Assembly: GCF_947494555.1 (NCBI RefSeq)
Contig: NZ_CANLVF010000002.1
Span: 1,054,001-1,118,000, forward strand
DNA from: an uncultured Roseibium sp.
GTDB taxonomy: Bacteria; Pseudomonadota; Alphaproteobacteria; Rhizobiales; Stappiaceae
Reading direction: 5' to 3'
DNA length: 64,000 nucleotides
Shown here: piece after piece, positions 17,116 through 25,651 of the stretch
How the letters are laid out: each line of letters begins with the position of its first letter
Position numbering within the stretch: the first letter of the stretch is position 1
Notes under the pieces: generated by a model
What the model saw: the letters and a program-made list of their open reading frames with translations, nothing else
What the model was told of the DNA's origin: nothing
The model's database searches: none
Program-made: the position numbers and the translations under genes

Positions 17116-17290
17116 GAAACTCTCCTAAGTCGGTCAATCAATTGATTTTATTTTTCTTTTTTATACCAATTGACTATTACGTCAAAATCAACCGACAAAT
17201 TGACCCAGAAACAATCGCGGGTCAAGTGCATTCCGGTGACCATGTGAACCAGCCTTGGGCGACACAGGCGAGGGTCAGCAACAAATCAAA

Positions 17291-18649
17291 CTACTGCTCT
17301 GCAACAACAACCAAATCGATCGGCTGGCGTATCCCTGCGACATTCACACAAGGCCGGACTTCCAAAAGCGTCGCGTGATATCCCTGGCGCAGCGCAAGCT
17401 CCCATGTCGGCTGGTCTGTCAGCGAGGCGGAATTCTGGTCCTTGTTGGCGTCTTCCAACTTGGCGGCACGGTTTACCGCGTCGCCGATCACGGTGAATTC
17501 GAGCCGGTTCTTGGACCCGATGACTCCAACGGTTACGGTTCCGGCAGCCGCAGCGGTCCCGATCCGGAGCTGACCCGGCCACCCCGCCGATGTAAATCGC
17601 TCTTGCTCGGCGGCCACACAGGCAACCAGTCTTTCTGCCGCTCTCAATGCGTCTGCGGCATAGGTTTCAGAAGGGTAGACCGCGCCGAATGTTGCCAGGA
17701 TGCCGTCGCCGAGAAACTTATCCACTCGGCCACCTTCCTGATTGATCACCTCGACCGCGAGGTTCTGATATTCGGCGAGAACGGCCAGCACTGTCTCAGG
17801 TTCCAGTGTCGCGGAGGTCGATGTGAAAGAGCGGATGTCGGCGTAAAGGATCGCCGCATCGCGCAAACTCCCCTCACCCGCCTCCAGAGCGGTGTGGGCA
17901 TCGGTGATCGATGCCGCTACTTCCGGCGCAAAAAAACGGCGCAGATCCTGCGCTGCCGCCTGATCCCGCGTCGCCTCGAAAAGCATCGACCGGCCACGGT
18001 ACAAAGCGACCGACAAAATGATCGTCACCGCGAAGATGACCATGGTTTTGTCGAGTTCCGCGCCGATCAGGATCGAGTTCCCGGTCAGGTACTCCACGTA
18101 ATTGCGCGTGACGCGCATGGAATCCATGTCGGCAAAGGCTGCGTAGAAGACAAGCCCAAGCCATCCCGCAACGGCGACAAGTCCCGTTGTCAGAACAAAG
18201 CGCGGATCGAACCTGAGCGCCCTGAGGCCGATGAAGATGAACACATACATCAGTGTCGGGGTTTTCAGGTAAAACGAAGGATGCTGGTCGTACTGAATGT
18301 GAAACGAAAAAATGAGACCGACGAGAAGCGCCATGTCCACACCGATTGAAATCAGCAGGTACCACTGCGGCAACTCGAACCGGTAGGAAAGAACCAGGCG
18401 CAAAACGGTAAAAAGGAAGTATGCACCAAGCGCTATCGGCACGAAGTTGAAGCCGGCAGTGCCCTCTGCGCGCGGCGCTATGGCATAGAGTACCGAGAAA
18501 AACAGGACGAGACCCAACTGAACCCAGCTGATCAGGCGTTCCGACGACGCCTCACGCGCGCGGATTTCCGCACGCACCCGGTTCGGAATGCCTGTCTCAG
18601 GCGGACCGCCCTGAAAAATGTAGCGAAGTGATTGCGAAATAGAGCTCAT
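17291..18649 (-). CDS. Class III adenylate/guanylate cyclase with six-helix membrane domain
   Basis: 452 aa. Six hydrophobic helices occupy about residues 40-205 and precede a class III cyclase homology domain (about 260-440). Metal-binding Asp positions are seen in ILYADIRSFTS (about 266-276) and DKFLGDGILATFG (about 303-315). The substrate and transition-state region reads RLEFTVIGDAVNRAAKLE. It probably makes cAMP at the cytoplasmic face of the inner membrane in response to an unknown membrane signal. A cyclic-nucleotide-binding protein gene lies 4 kb away and a second cyclase 30 kb away. ATG at 18647-18649. Confidence 0.88.
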   Translation of the reverse strand: MSSISQSLRYIFQGGPPETGIPNRVRAEIRAREASSERLISWVQLGLVLFFSVLYAIAPRAEGTAGFNFVPIALGAYFLFTVLRLVLSYRFELPQWYLLISIGVDMALLVGLIFSFHIQYDQHPSFYLKTPTLMYVFIFIGLRALRFDPRFVLTTGLVAVAGWLGLVFYAAFADMDSMRVTRNYVEYLTGNSILIGAELDKTMVIFAVTIILSVALYRGRSMLFEATRDQAAAQDLRRFFAPEVAASITDAHTALEAGEGSLRDAAILYADIRSFTSTSATLEPETVLAVLAEYQNLAVEVINQEGGRVDKFLGDGILATFGAVYPSETYAADALRAAERLVACVAAEQERFTSAGWPGQLRIGTAAAAGTVTVGVIGSKNRLEFTVIGDAVNRAAKLEDANKDQNSASLTDQPTWELALRQGYHATLLEVRPCVNVAGIRQPIDLVVVAEQ

Positions 18650-18745
18650 GTCGATCCACTATCAAAAACAGACCGGAGTTTCTCCCTTCGGCGGAAATTT
18701 CGCAACAAGCTGCGCGTGAAAGTGACCGTTCGTGAAGGTTCAGAC

Positions 18746-19936
18746 CTACCAGCCGCCGGTTAACCTCAATTGTTCCACCTTTTGCAGCAGTTCACCTTGT
18801 CTTCTGCAACCGGATTTGGATAGCGCCGATTTGATCTGATTTCGCACGGTGTGAATACTGACGCTCCGCGCTGCGGCAACCTCCGCCGGAGACAGTCCGT
18901 TGGAGAGCATCAAAACGGTTTTTGCTTCCGCGTTGCTCAAGGAAAGATCCCGTTGCAGTCGCTCCGCCGAAGACGACGTGTTGTCGACCGCTTTGAGAGC
19001 CAGCAACACCGCGTTCCCGCTACCATTCAAAAACGCACCAAATGGCGACCGATCCAGATCGCCCAAACTCATTGCCAGGGTCCGGCAGATCCACTCGCAG
19101 CCGTTCGAGTCGATCAATCTTGCATTGCTGAATACGTCCGAGTTGCCGTTGGCCGATCCGCGCAACAAGGAGGCGAACTGTGCCTGCATCTGATCAGCGC
19201 CGAATTTCACACGGCGGAACATGTCGCAGCCGATCAGCGAGCCTTCAGCGAGCAACTGCTGCCCCCCCGGACAGGCATACTGAACCGTCATGGCCGAATC
19301 CACGACCAAAACCGATGTGCCTGCGCCAAGCATATGTCTTTCAGTCGCCCACTTTTCGAACTTCAGCCCCATGATCATTCGATTGACCTCCAGGGATTGT
19401 CTGATAACGGGGGCCAGCCTAACGCACAGCTTCAGCCAGTCGTCCTCATGCTTATCCTTGTCTTTCGCGCGCATGTTGCCGCCTATCAGAAACATACGGC
19501 TGGCATCGAAGGCGAGCATGGATCCACCGCCGGCGTAGAGGTCTTCGAGCGGCTGCAGAATATCGGCGTAAAACTGCGTGCGTTTCAGTTTGTCCGGCGC
19601 GCACAGCTCATGTGTTGTGATCGATTCTCCGATGCCGCACCGGCCGAAATTCTCGGCAAACGGATTCCGGTCCGCGAAATGAGTCTCGTAAAGATGGAGA
19701 ATTTCCGGGTCATAACCGGAGGCGTATGCCAGTGGAGCCGCCTTCGTAAGCTGGTCGTAGCCGATCAGCTGCGTGCAAACCTGCGTGCCCAACGCGCGGC
19801 CCATCGCATCCAGGAACACCTGCCATTGAGCCGGGTCAATGGATGCGGCGGCAGCGAGGTTGGAAAGTTCGACAAGTTTTTCGGCCGTTACGACCACGTG
19901 CTCCCCCAAATGTGGTCCTGGTTGCCTTTCGGGCAC
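18746..19936 (-). CDS. LuxR-type transcriptional regulator
   Basis: 396 aa from a GTG at 19934-19936; another GTG at 19897 with a GGGGGAG site is possible. There is no receiver motif. About 300 residues of N-terminal sensory region with PAS/GAF-like character lead to a C-terminal GerE/LuxR helix-turn-helix (SLSNAEAKTVLMLSNGLSPAEVAAARSVSIHTVRNQIKSALSKSG, about 335-380). It binds DNA through the C-terminal domain; the ligand or signal is unknown. Its target may include the intergenic region upstream, which carries short dyads. Confidence 0.82.
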   Translation of the reverse strand: MPERQPGPHLGEHVVVTAEKLVELSNLAAAASIDPAQWQVFLDAMGRALGTQVCTQLIGYDQLTKAAPLAYASGYDPEILHLYETHFADRNPFAENFGRCGIGESITTHELCAPDKLKRTQFYADILQPLEDLYAGGGSMLAFDASRMFLIGGNMRAKDKDKHEDDWLKLCVRLAPVIRQSLEVNRMIMGLKFEKWATERHMLGAGTSVLVVDSAMTVQYACPGGQQLLAEGSLIGCDMFRRVKFGADQMQAQFASLLRGSANGNSDVFSNARLIDSNGCEWICRTLAMSLGDLDRSPFGAFLNGSGNAVLLALKAVDNTSSSAERLQRDLSLSNAEAKTVLMLSNGLSPAEVAAARSVSIHTVRNQIKSALSKSGCRRQGELLQKVEQLRLTGGW

Positions 19937-20158
19937 ACCGCCGCACTACAACCTTCGTGCAACCCGTAATTTATAGTCCGATATAGTCCATTTGGACCAT
20001 GCAATTAATGCATACATCTAGTAAACAACTCTTGATCGTGTTGTTCAGTCTGAGGCAGCGTTCTTTTTGCTGCTCGGTCTGTAATCCGAGTGCATCATGG
20101 GAATTCCCGCATTCCCGCACAAGGCGAGCGATCAATTTTTTAGCTGTGTTGTTTTTTG

Positions 20159-20184
20159 GGCGGCCATTTGGGCCGCCATTTTTT
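20159..20184 (+). terminator. Rho-independent terminator without an upstream gene
   Basis: Perfect 7-bp GC-rich stem GGCGGCC/GGCCGCC (20159-20165 and 20171-20177), 5-nt loop, followed by ATTTTTT. It would end a plus-strand transcript, but the only plus-strand ORFs before it look spurious. Confidence 0.65.
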
Positions 20185-20216
20185 CTTCTGGTCTTCTGGT
20201 CTTCTGGTCTTCTGGC
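20185..20216 (+). repeat. Four 8-bp direct repeats
   Basis: Four consecutive copies of CTTCTGGT, the last ending in C, directly after the terminator U-tract. Confidence 0.85.
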
Positions 20217-20300
20217 CTTACTCAGCGCAGCTTGATCGGACTTGCATCGCCGATATCACTCAAGACCGCACGCCCTTCTCCAGAAACAGGAAGGCAAACG

Positions 20301-20328
20301 AAAAGGGCGGCCCAAGTGTGGACCGCCC
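20301..20328 (-). terminator. Terminator of the VPLPA-CTERM gene
   Basis: On the minus strand GGGCGGTCC...GGGCCGCCC forms a 9-bp stem with one mismatch (20305-20328) followed by TTTTCGTTT, 26 bp after the stop codon of the gene ending at 20354. Confidence 0.8.
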
Positions 20329-20353
20329 AATCAAATTCTGATGATGTTGCTTA

Positions 20354-21103
20354 TCAGGCTTTCTGGCGCTTGCGCGCGAAGGCAAAAACGCCAAGACCGC
20401 TCAGAAGCAGCAAGCCACCGGCAGGAAGCGGCACGGTCGTCGGCGGCTCGAAGTGAACCGTAACGGCATGAAGCTTCCAGTAGTCTTTTTCTTTTCTGCC
20501 TTTGTCAAACGCACCGAACATGAACAATGAGCTTTCTACACCACCGAATTCCGAAAACGGATTGTCGTCTTCTCTGTGGCTCAGAAAGTCGCCATCGCCG
20601 TAGGATCCGTCACCGCTCAGGTCGTAACCCCAACGGAAATCGTCCCGGCTGTCAAAAAAGCTGAACGAAACCGAGGACATCGCCACATCGACGTCTTCGC
20701 CGTTGTAACTGAAGCTCGCCGTGATGAAGTCGTTCCAACCGCTGCTGTCCACCTGGTGACTGTTGTCGCCGGGACTGTTGGTAACACTCGCGCCACCATA
20801 GTAGCGGCCAATCCGCGCATCATCCGTAGCGTTCAAAGTGTTGCTCGGTCCACCGATGGTGAAACCGTTCGAACCGTTGGAGGTGATGTTGCGGTTGCCA
20901 CCGGTGCTGTCGAGATTGTTTGTAAAGGCACCAGCCGTGAACGTCGCCGTCAGCCCATCCACCGTCAGCGTGAACGAATTCGACAGATTGAAGTAATTCG
21001 TTGAATCGCCAGGGTGTTTGGACAAATTGAATGTCACAGGTGAAGCCTGGACGATACCGACGCTTGCAAGCAGCAAAGCTCCACTTAAAATTATCTTCTT
21101 CAC
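20354..21103 (-). CDS. Secreted protein with VPLPA-CTERM sorting signal
   Basis: 249 aa from a GTG. Signal peptide (residues 1 to about 20, ending in VQAS), then a Ser/Thr/Asn/Gly-rich beta-type ectodomain with SFSYNGEDVDVAMSSVSFSFFD. The C-terminal tripartite signal is the VPLPAGG motif (about residues 225-231), a hydrophobic helix (LLLLSGLGVFAFA) and a basic end (RKRQK). This is the VPLPA-CTERM signal recognised by an exosortase-type enzyme, usually tied to extracellular polysaccharide. No exosortase gene is in the window. It is followed by a strong terminator, so it is monocistronic. Confidence 0.88.
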   Translation of the reverse strand: MKKIILSGALLLASVGIVQASPVTFNLSKHPGDSTNYFNLSNSFTLTVDGLTATFTAGAFTNNLDSTGGNRNITSNGSNGFTIGGPSNTLNATDDARIGRYYGGASVTNSPGDNSHQVDSSGWNDFITASFSYNGEDVDVAMSSVSFSFFDSRDDFRWGYDLSGDGSYGDGDFLSHREDDNPFSEFGGVESSLFMFGAFDKGRKEKDYWKLHAVTVHFEPPTTVPLPAGGLLLLSGLGVFAFARKRQKA

Positions 21104-21457
21104 GTTATATTTCCCGGTGTCAAAATTGCCTAGAAAACACTACAACCATTCATTAACACATTGGTTGCAATACCGCAATATCCCCAGGACTGCAAGTGCC
21201 TTAATAGACCGCAAACAATCGGCAAGGCTCCCGCAACTCAGGCGGCCACTTGCCGGATAAGAAATTCAAATCGCCGTATTCAATTGCCCGGCGGTAAAAG
21301 GAATGCGACGAGATCGAAAGGCCACCTGCGAAGCAGCGTCTTGAAACACGTCCTGTGGCTGGCTGGCCGACGATACCCGATCGACCTTTTTGAGGTGCGC
21401 GTGCGGCAGGCTTTACAGCCCGAACGTTAATGCGAGCTACGGAAGTCGCACCTTAGG
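21104..21457. other. 354-bp intergenic region, no gene seen
   Basis: This holds the upstream region of the VPLPA-CTERM gene and the downstream region of the MBL hydrolase gene. Short ORFs here have no protein-like composition. No hairpin with a U-tract was recognised. Confidence 0.4.
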
Positions 21458-22282
21458 TCAAGGCCTTAGGATCATGCCTTCGCTGGCGACAAGTGTTCCC
21501 GGGTAGGCGCTTTGCGCAGCCAGGCCGATCTCATCAAGTTCATCGTCGGAACGCCGGGGGTCATGGTGGAACAGCACAGGCGTCTTGACCTTCCCGACAC
21601 GCGCAAGCTGGACGGCTTTTTGCCAGGTGGAATGCCCCCATCCCTTGAAATTTTCGTATTCCTCGTCCGTGAACATGGCATCATAGATCATGATGTCGGC
21701 CCCTTGAACGAATTCGGGCAGCGCAGCATCCACTTCTGAATCGCCGTGTTCGTGGTCCGTAATGATGCAAATCGACTTGCCGCGATAATCGAAGCGATAC
21801 CCGCATGCCCCGCCGGGATGATTAAGCTTTGTTGTGCGGATCTCCAGATCATCCGACCGCGGAATGTTGTCGCCGGCCCGAAAAGACTTGAACTCGACCG
21901 CCTTCAAAGTCTTTGCGGCAACCGGGAATATTGGCGGCGACATGATGCGGCTGACAATATCGACAAGCTTCGTACCGTCCTGAAAATGGCCGGCCCAGGC
22001 CGTAACGGCGAAATTCGGGTCGTAGGCGGGTTTGAAGAAAGGCAACCCGCAGATGTGATCAAGATGCGTATGCGTGAAAAGAAGATCGAACTTACGCGCC
22101 TTTGCCTTGCAGAGTTCCATGCCAAAGTTACGTGCGCCTGAACCGCAGTCCACGAGCACCAGTGCGTCTCCGGCCCGAATTTCAAAGCAGGAGGTTTCTC
22201 CCCCGTAACGCAGCGTGCTTGAACCCGGTGTCGGTGTTGATCCTCTCACACCCCAGCAGCGAAGTAAGAATTCCTCTGCCAC
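21458..22282 (-). CDS. MBL-fold metallo-hydrolase
   Basis: 274 aa, GTG start. Metallo-beta-lactamase fold with metal motif THTHLDH (about residues 70-76), further His/Asp ligands in NHPGG, DHEHGDSE and a terminal HHDPRRSDDELD. The N-terminus RCWGVRGSTPTPGSSTLRYGG is a known start of a subgroup of phosphodiesterase-like MBL proteins. It is the third gene of an operon with the cyclic-nucleotide-binding protein (10 bp upstream) and the ABC exporter. A role as a cyclic-nucleotide or phosphodiester hydrolase is possible from the context but unproven. Confidence 0.82.
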   Translation of the reverse strand: MAEEFLLRCWGVRGSTPTPGSSTLRYGGETSCFEIRAGDALVLVDCGSGARNFGMELCKAKARKFDLLFTHTHLDHICGLPFFKPAYDPNFAVTAWAGHFQDGTKLVDIVSRIMSPPIFPVAAKTLKAVEFKSFRAGDNIPRSDDLEIRTTKLNHPGGACGYRFDYRGKSICIITDHEHGDSEVDAALPEFVQGADIMIYDAMFTDEEYENFKGWGHSTWQKAVQLARVGKVKTPVLFHHDPRRSDDELDEIGLAAQSAYPGTLVASEGMILRP

Positions 22283-22292
22283 GTTTTACTCC

Positions 22293-22751
22293 CTAAGCAC
22301 CGGAAGCTCCCCGGCGGGCGTCAGCCAAGTCGCGGGTTGTCCGCTCAAGGCGCAATGCCAATGTTCGCATGACTTCCAGTGAAATATCCGGAAATTCTTT
22401 CAATAGTTTCAAGAAATCGTCTTTGGACACCGTTAATACGTCCATATCGTTTGCAGCAACAAGCGTCGCGGTTCGCGGTACATCGCACAAAATGGCGATC
22501 TCACCGACGATGGAGTTCTCTGCAACCTGGGCGACTTTTTTCTCGCCTTCCGGAGTATCGACGAGCACGTCTGCTGAGCCGGCAAGAATGATGAAGGCGC
22601 AGTCTCCCTCCTCACCTTGCGAACAGAGGCGCTCACCGGTGGTGTATTCCGTTCGTTCACTAATGAAGGCCAGCAGACGCAACTTGGTTTCATCAATACC
22701 GTGAAACAACGGCACCTTTCGAAGGGCTTCGACTTCAGTTTCAAGCGTCAT
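22293..22751 (-). CDS. Cyclic-nucleotide-binding domain protein (no DNA-binding domain)
   Basis: 152 aa consisting almost entirely of one CNMP-binding beta-barrel: LFHGIDETKLRLLAFISERTEY at the start, a phosphate-binding-cassette region SIVGEIAILCDVPRTATLVA (about residues 85-104) with the conserved Glu and Arg, and a C-terminal helix. There is no Crp-type helix-turn-helix, so it is a sensor or adaptor rather than a transcription factor. It sits between the ABC exporter and the MBL hydrolase in one operon. The inferred role is cAMP or cGMP control of that transporter or pathway. Confidence 0.85.
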   Translation of the reverse strand: MTLETEVEALRKVPLFHGIDETKLRLLAFISERTEYTTGERLCSQGEEGDCAFIILAGSADVLVDTPEGEKKVAQVAENSIVGEIAILCDVPRTATLVAANDMDVLTVSKDDFLKLLKEFPDISLEVMRTLALRLERTTRDLADARRGASGA

Positions 22752-22849
22752 GCTTTGCTCCCGACTTCATTGTTCTTCTGACATATTTTTATCTGGGCAT
22801 GCAATCGGTGTTGCAGGTCTTCTGCTTTCCCACACACACCGGCAATCAT

Positions 22850-25432
22850 CTACCCTTTATCTGTAATCCGTCCCTGATCCAAAACGAAGCGTTGATCAAA
22901 TTCGGCGGCGATCTCCGCGTTCGATGTTCCGTACAAGAAGGTTTTTTCGGACAGGACCTGCCGCAAGGCACTGCGCAGGGTCTTGTCATCTTCGGTCAGG
23001 CCAGTCGCAATATCATCCAATATGGTGATTTTTGCGTTCTTCAAAAGACCGCGCACCAGCGCGATGCGCCGACGCTGACCGGCAGAAAGCCGCGACCCGG
23101 ACACACCGACGTGATATCCGAAACCTGCGTAGATAATGGGATGACGCAATCCGGTCTCCTCGACGATCGTTCGAATGACGTTGTCAATGCGGCGGCGCGC
23201 GTCCCGGCGGTCGACGCGTGCGCGGCCGAAGAGCAGATTGTCTTCGATCGTGAGCGGCGGCAGATAGACATCCGGATCAAAGGCGACAAAGCTGTCTCCC
23301 CTTTTGACGACACTTTCCAGGAATCGTTTCCGCGCCTCAATAACTTCATCGCGCAGATCGTCGGTCATGACCCCCAGACGATGGCGGGCGGGAACAAGCT
23401 TGAAGGCAAGGCCGGTAAGGCGCGAGCGGTCCGCATCGGTCAATCCGGGACGCTGCTGCCCCGACTTCGCGATCCTGACTATTCTCTCGAATTCCGGCAA
23501 CTCGTCCTGATTGATAAACGAATATGCGCCAAGCAGACCGCTGTCACCGGACACGTTTGCGAAAAGTTCCAGCATGGTTTCGGCAATTTTCAGGCCGATC
23601 TGCTGGAGCTTCTGATCGAAGCCGGTTTCCGACAGGAAGGTCTTGACCTCTTTCAAATCCGGCACTTGATCCATCGTGATCTCGGGGTCGGACGGCACGG
23701 CGAAAAAGAGGTTTTCCGCCAGACTGGCGCTGGCGTTGAAGCTGTCCCGGTTCCAAAGTTCCACGAGACCGCTCAGCTTAGGCTCGTTGGCGATCCTGCC
23801 GGCCAGGCTCTTGCGGACATTGAGAATTTTTTCCGCAAAAGCGTCGTTCATCGATGGGTCGAACCTGGATTGCAGCCCGAGCCGGTAGATATCGTTGTCG
23901 AGGCGCACCGTCTCCAACAGCTCAAGTGCTTTTTCGTCCAGCTCCGCATCGTTATTAACGCCTGCGGCGGCAAAGTCGTTCCATTCGGCAGCAAGGTCGT
24001 AGACGGGATTCCTGGTCTGGTTGGCTTCGTTGACGCGCCGCTTGTATTTCTTGTTTTCTTCAGCGCTGCGTTCGGGGGGGACCAGCGGTCTGTGACGCAG
24101 ACCATAATAGAGATTGTCTCGAATTGTTCCTGTCCACACGTGAACGGCTCCGCCCACGTAGGCGATTTCGCGGCCGAGTGTTGAATCGGTAAGCTTGTCC
24201 AGATCGTGATCGCCGATCAAAACCTTTCCCGAAGACGCCGAAACAAGTCCTGCGGCGAGCTGCAGCACTTCGGACCGGCCCGACCCGTCCGGGCCAACGA
24301 TGGCGCTGGAGGATCCCGCCGGTACAGTCAGCGAAATATCCATGACCTCCTGGCCGGCTGCACCTCCCGAAAAGCTGACGCGATCGAATTTGACATCGCC
24401 ATCGAGTTTGACCTCGCCATCGGCGGTCAGGCGCTCCGTGTCGTATATGTCCGGCGGATCAAAATTCTCGACGACCGTCTGATACTTGACGCTGACATCC
24501 GCGGTCATTTGATAAAAGGACAAAAGAAGTTTCCAGGGTCCGGCAAGGTCCTTGTAGGCGGCGATCACGGCCAGAAGTGCGCCGATACTGAGATTGCCCT
24601 GAATGACCAGATAGCCGCCGATCAGGTAGAAAAAGAACGGCGTCAACTGGTTCATGAAGTTGTTCAGGAACTTGATGAGGAACTTTCGATTGAAGATCTC
24701 GTAGCGGATCTTGAAGTTCTCATAGAGGCGATCGGATATGTCAGCAGAGTGCCAGGCTGCGGCATCATTGGCGTGAATTTCGGCGACCCCCGTGATGCTC
24801 TCGCCAACCTTGTCAGCTATCACGCGCACATTCTTGACCCGCTTGCGCGACAGCAGAATGACCTTCTTCTGCAGCATCGGGATCACGTAGCCCTGGATCG
24901 GATAGGAACTGACCGCCGCAAGTCCAAGCAGCGGGTCCTGCATGAAGATGAAGCCAAGCTGCACGATGAGCATGCCGCCCTGGTAGGCCGGCAGCGCGAA
25001 TGCCTCGCCGATGTAACCACCGACATCTTCAACTTCCGATGTGATCATGGGAATGATTTCACCGGAGCTTACTTTACGGAAATGCGGAAGTCTAAATCTC
25101 AGGACACGCTGGAACAGCTCGAACCGCAAGCGCCGCAACATCCGTTCGCCGAGGCGTCCTTTGTAGATGTTCAGATAGAATTTCAGCCCGTTCGAGACGA
25201 CAACGAGACCGAGAAAAGTGAAGCAAAGCAGCACAAGATAGGGAATCTGATCGAAATCGAACCCGAAAACATTGCGCGGAAAATTGTCGCCCTGAACGGC
25301 ATCGTTAACGATCAGCTTCGGTAGTTCGAGCAGAAAATAGACCACCGGATAGGTAAGAACGGTGACCATGAGTATAAAAATCTGCTGGCGAGCACTATAC
25401 TTCCAAATAAATCCAAAAAGGCCTTTTTCCAT
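22850..25432 (-). CDS. ABC exporter with expanded, degenerate nucleotide-binding domain
   Basis: 860 aa from the ATG at 25430-25432; a TTG at 25459 would add nine residues. The N-terminal half is an ABC type I exporter membrane domain (about residues 15-310, six helices). The C-terminal half carries Walker A GPDGSGRSE (380-388, Arg in place of Lys), LSAGQ (782-786), Walker B ITILDDIATG (802-811, Asp where the catalytic Glu is expected) and a switch region LYGTSN without His. Walker A to signature spans about 400 residues against about 115 usually. The extra part holds repeated NL-type motifs at about 434-444, 570-578 and 727-736. It is the first gene of the operon with the CNB and MBL genes and is divergent from a glycosyltransferase operon. 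Confidence 0.88.
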   Translation of the reverse strand: MEKGLFGFIWKYSARQQIFILMVTVLTYPVVYFLLELPKLIVNDAVQGDNFPRNVFGFDFDQIPYLVLLCFTFLGLVVVSNGLKFYLNIYKGRLGERMLRRLRFELFQRVLRFRLPHFRKVSSGEIIPMITSEVEDVGGYIGEAFALPAYQGGMLIVQLGFIFMQDPLLGLAAVSSYPIQGYVIPMLQKKVILLSRKRVKNVRVIADKVGESITGVAEIHANDAAAWHSADISDRLYENFKIRYEIFNRKFLIKFLNNFMNQLTPFFFYLIGGYLVIQGNLSIGALLAVIAAYKDLAGPWKLLLSFYQMTADVSVKYQTVVENFDPPDIYDTERLTADGEVKLDGDVKFDRVSFSGGAAGQEVMDISLTVPAGSSSAIVGPDGSGRSEVLQLAAGLVSASSGKVLIGDHDLDKLTDSTLGREIAYVGGAVHVWTGTIRDNLYYGLRHRPLVPPERSAEENKKYKRRVNEANQTRNPVYDLAAEWNDFAAAGVNNDAELDEKALELLETVRLDNDIYRLGLQSRFDPSMNDAFAEKILNVRKSLAGRIANEPKLSGLVELWNRDSFNASASLAENLFFAVPSDPEITMDQVPDLKEVKTFLSETGFDQKLQQIGLKIAETMLELFANVSGDSGLLGAYSFINQDELPEFERIVRIAKSGQQRPGLTDADRSRLTGLAFKLVPARHRLGVMTDDLRDEVIEARKRFLESVVKRGDSFVAFDPDVYLPPLTIEDNLLFGRARVDRRDARRRIDNVIRTIVEETGLRHPIIYAGFGYHVGVSGSRLSAGQRRRIALVRGLLKNAKITILDDIATGLTEDDKTLRSALRQVLSEKTFLYGTSNAEIAAEFDQRFVLDQGRITDKG

Positions 25433-25651
25433 TCGTTCGTCCAAACACTTATGGATCAATTATGTTCAAGCAGATCATTTTTGGTATATTAGCCATCCAA
25501 ATACGATGCGCCAGCCAGGATTAGCATTTGCCACAAACAGTTTATATCTGCTCGAAGCCGAAAATTGCACCTTCGCAGATATCCGGACGTGACAACCATT
25601 GGCCAGTTGAGACATAAGCTTCCTAGGGCAGCATTACAAATCAGGGGCAGT

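Larger units (their letters stand above)
19937..20353. other. 417-bp intergenic region with two terminator-like hairpins
   Basis: No supported gene. It holds short dyads at about 19975-20015 upstream of the LuxR gene, a plus-strand hairpin with a U-tract at 20159-20184, four 8-bp direct repeats at 20185-20216, and the terminator of the VPLPA-CTERM gene at 20301-20328. The plus-strand terminator has no annotated gene in front of it, so a short non-coding transcript from about 19990 is possible. Confidence 0.5.

Noticed and set aside
22799..24184. 461-aa plus-strand ORF opposite the ABC exporter
   Set aside because: Antisense shadow; no domain and no start context.
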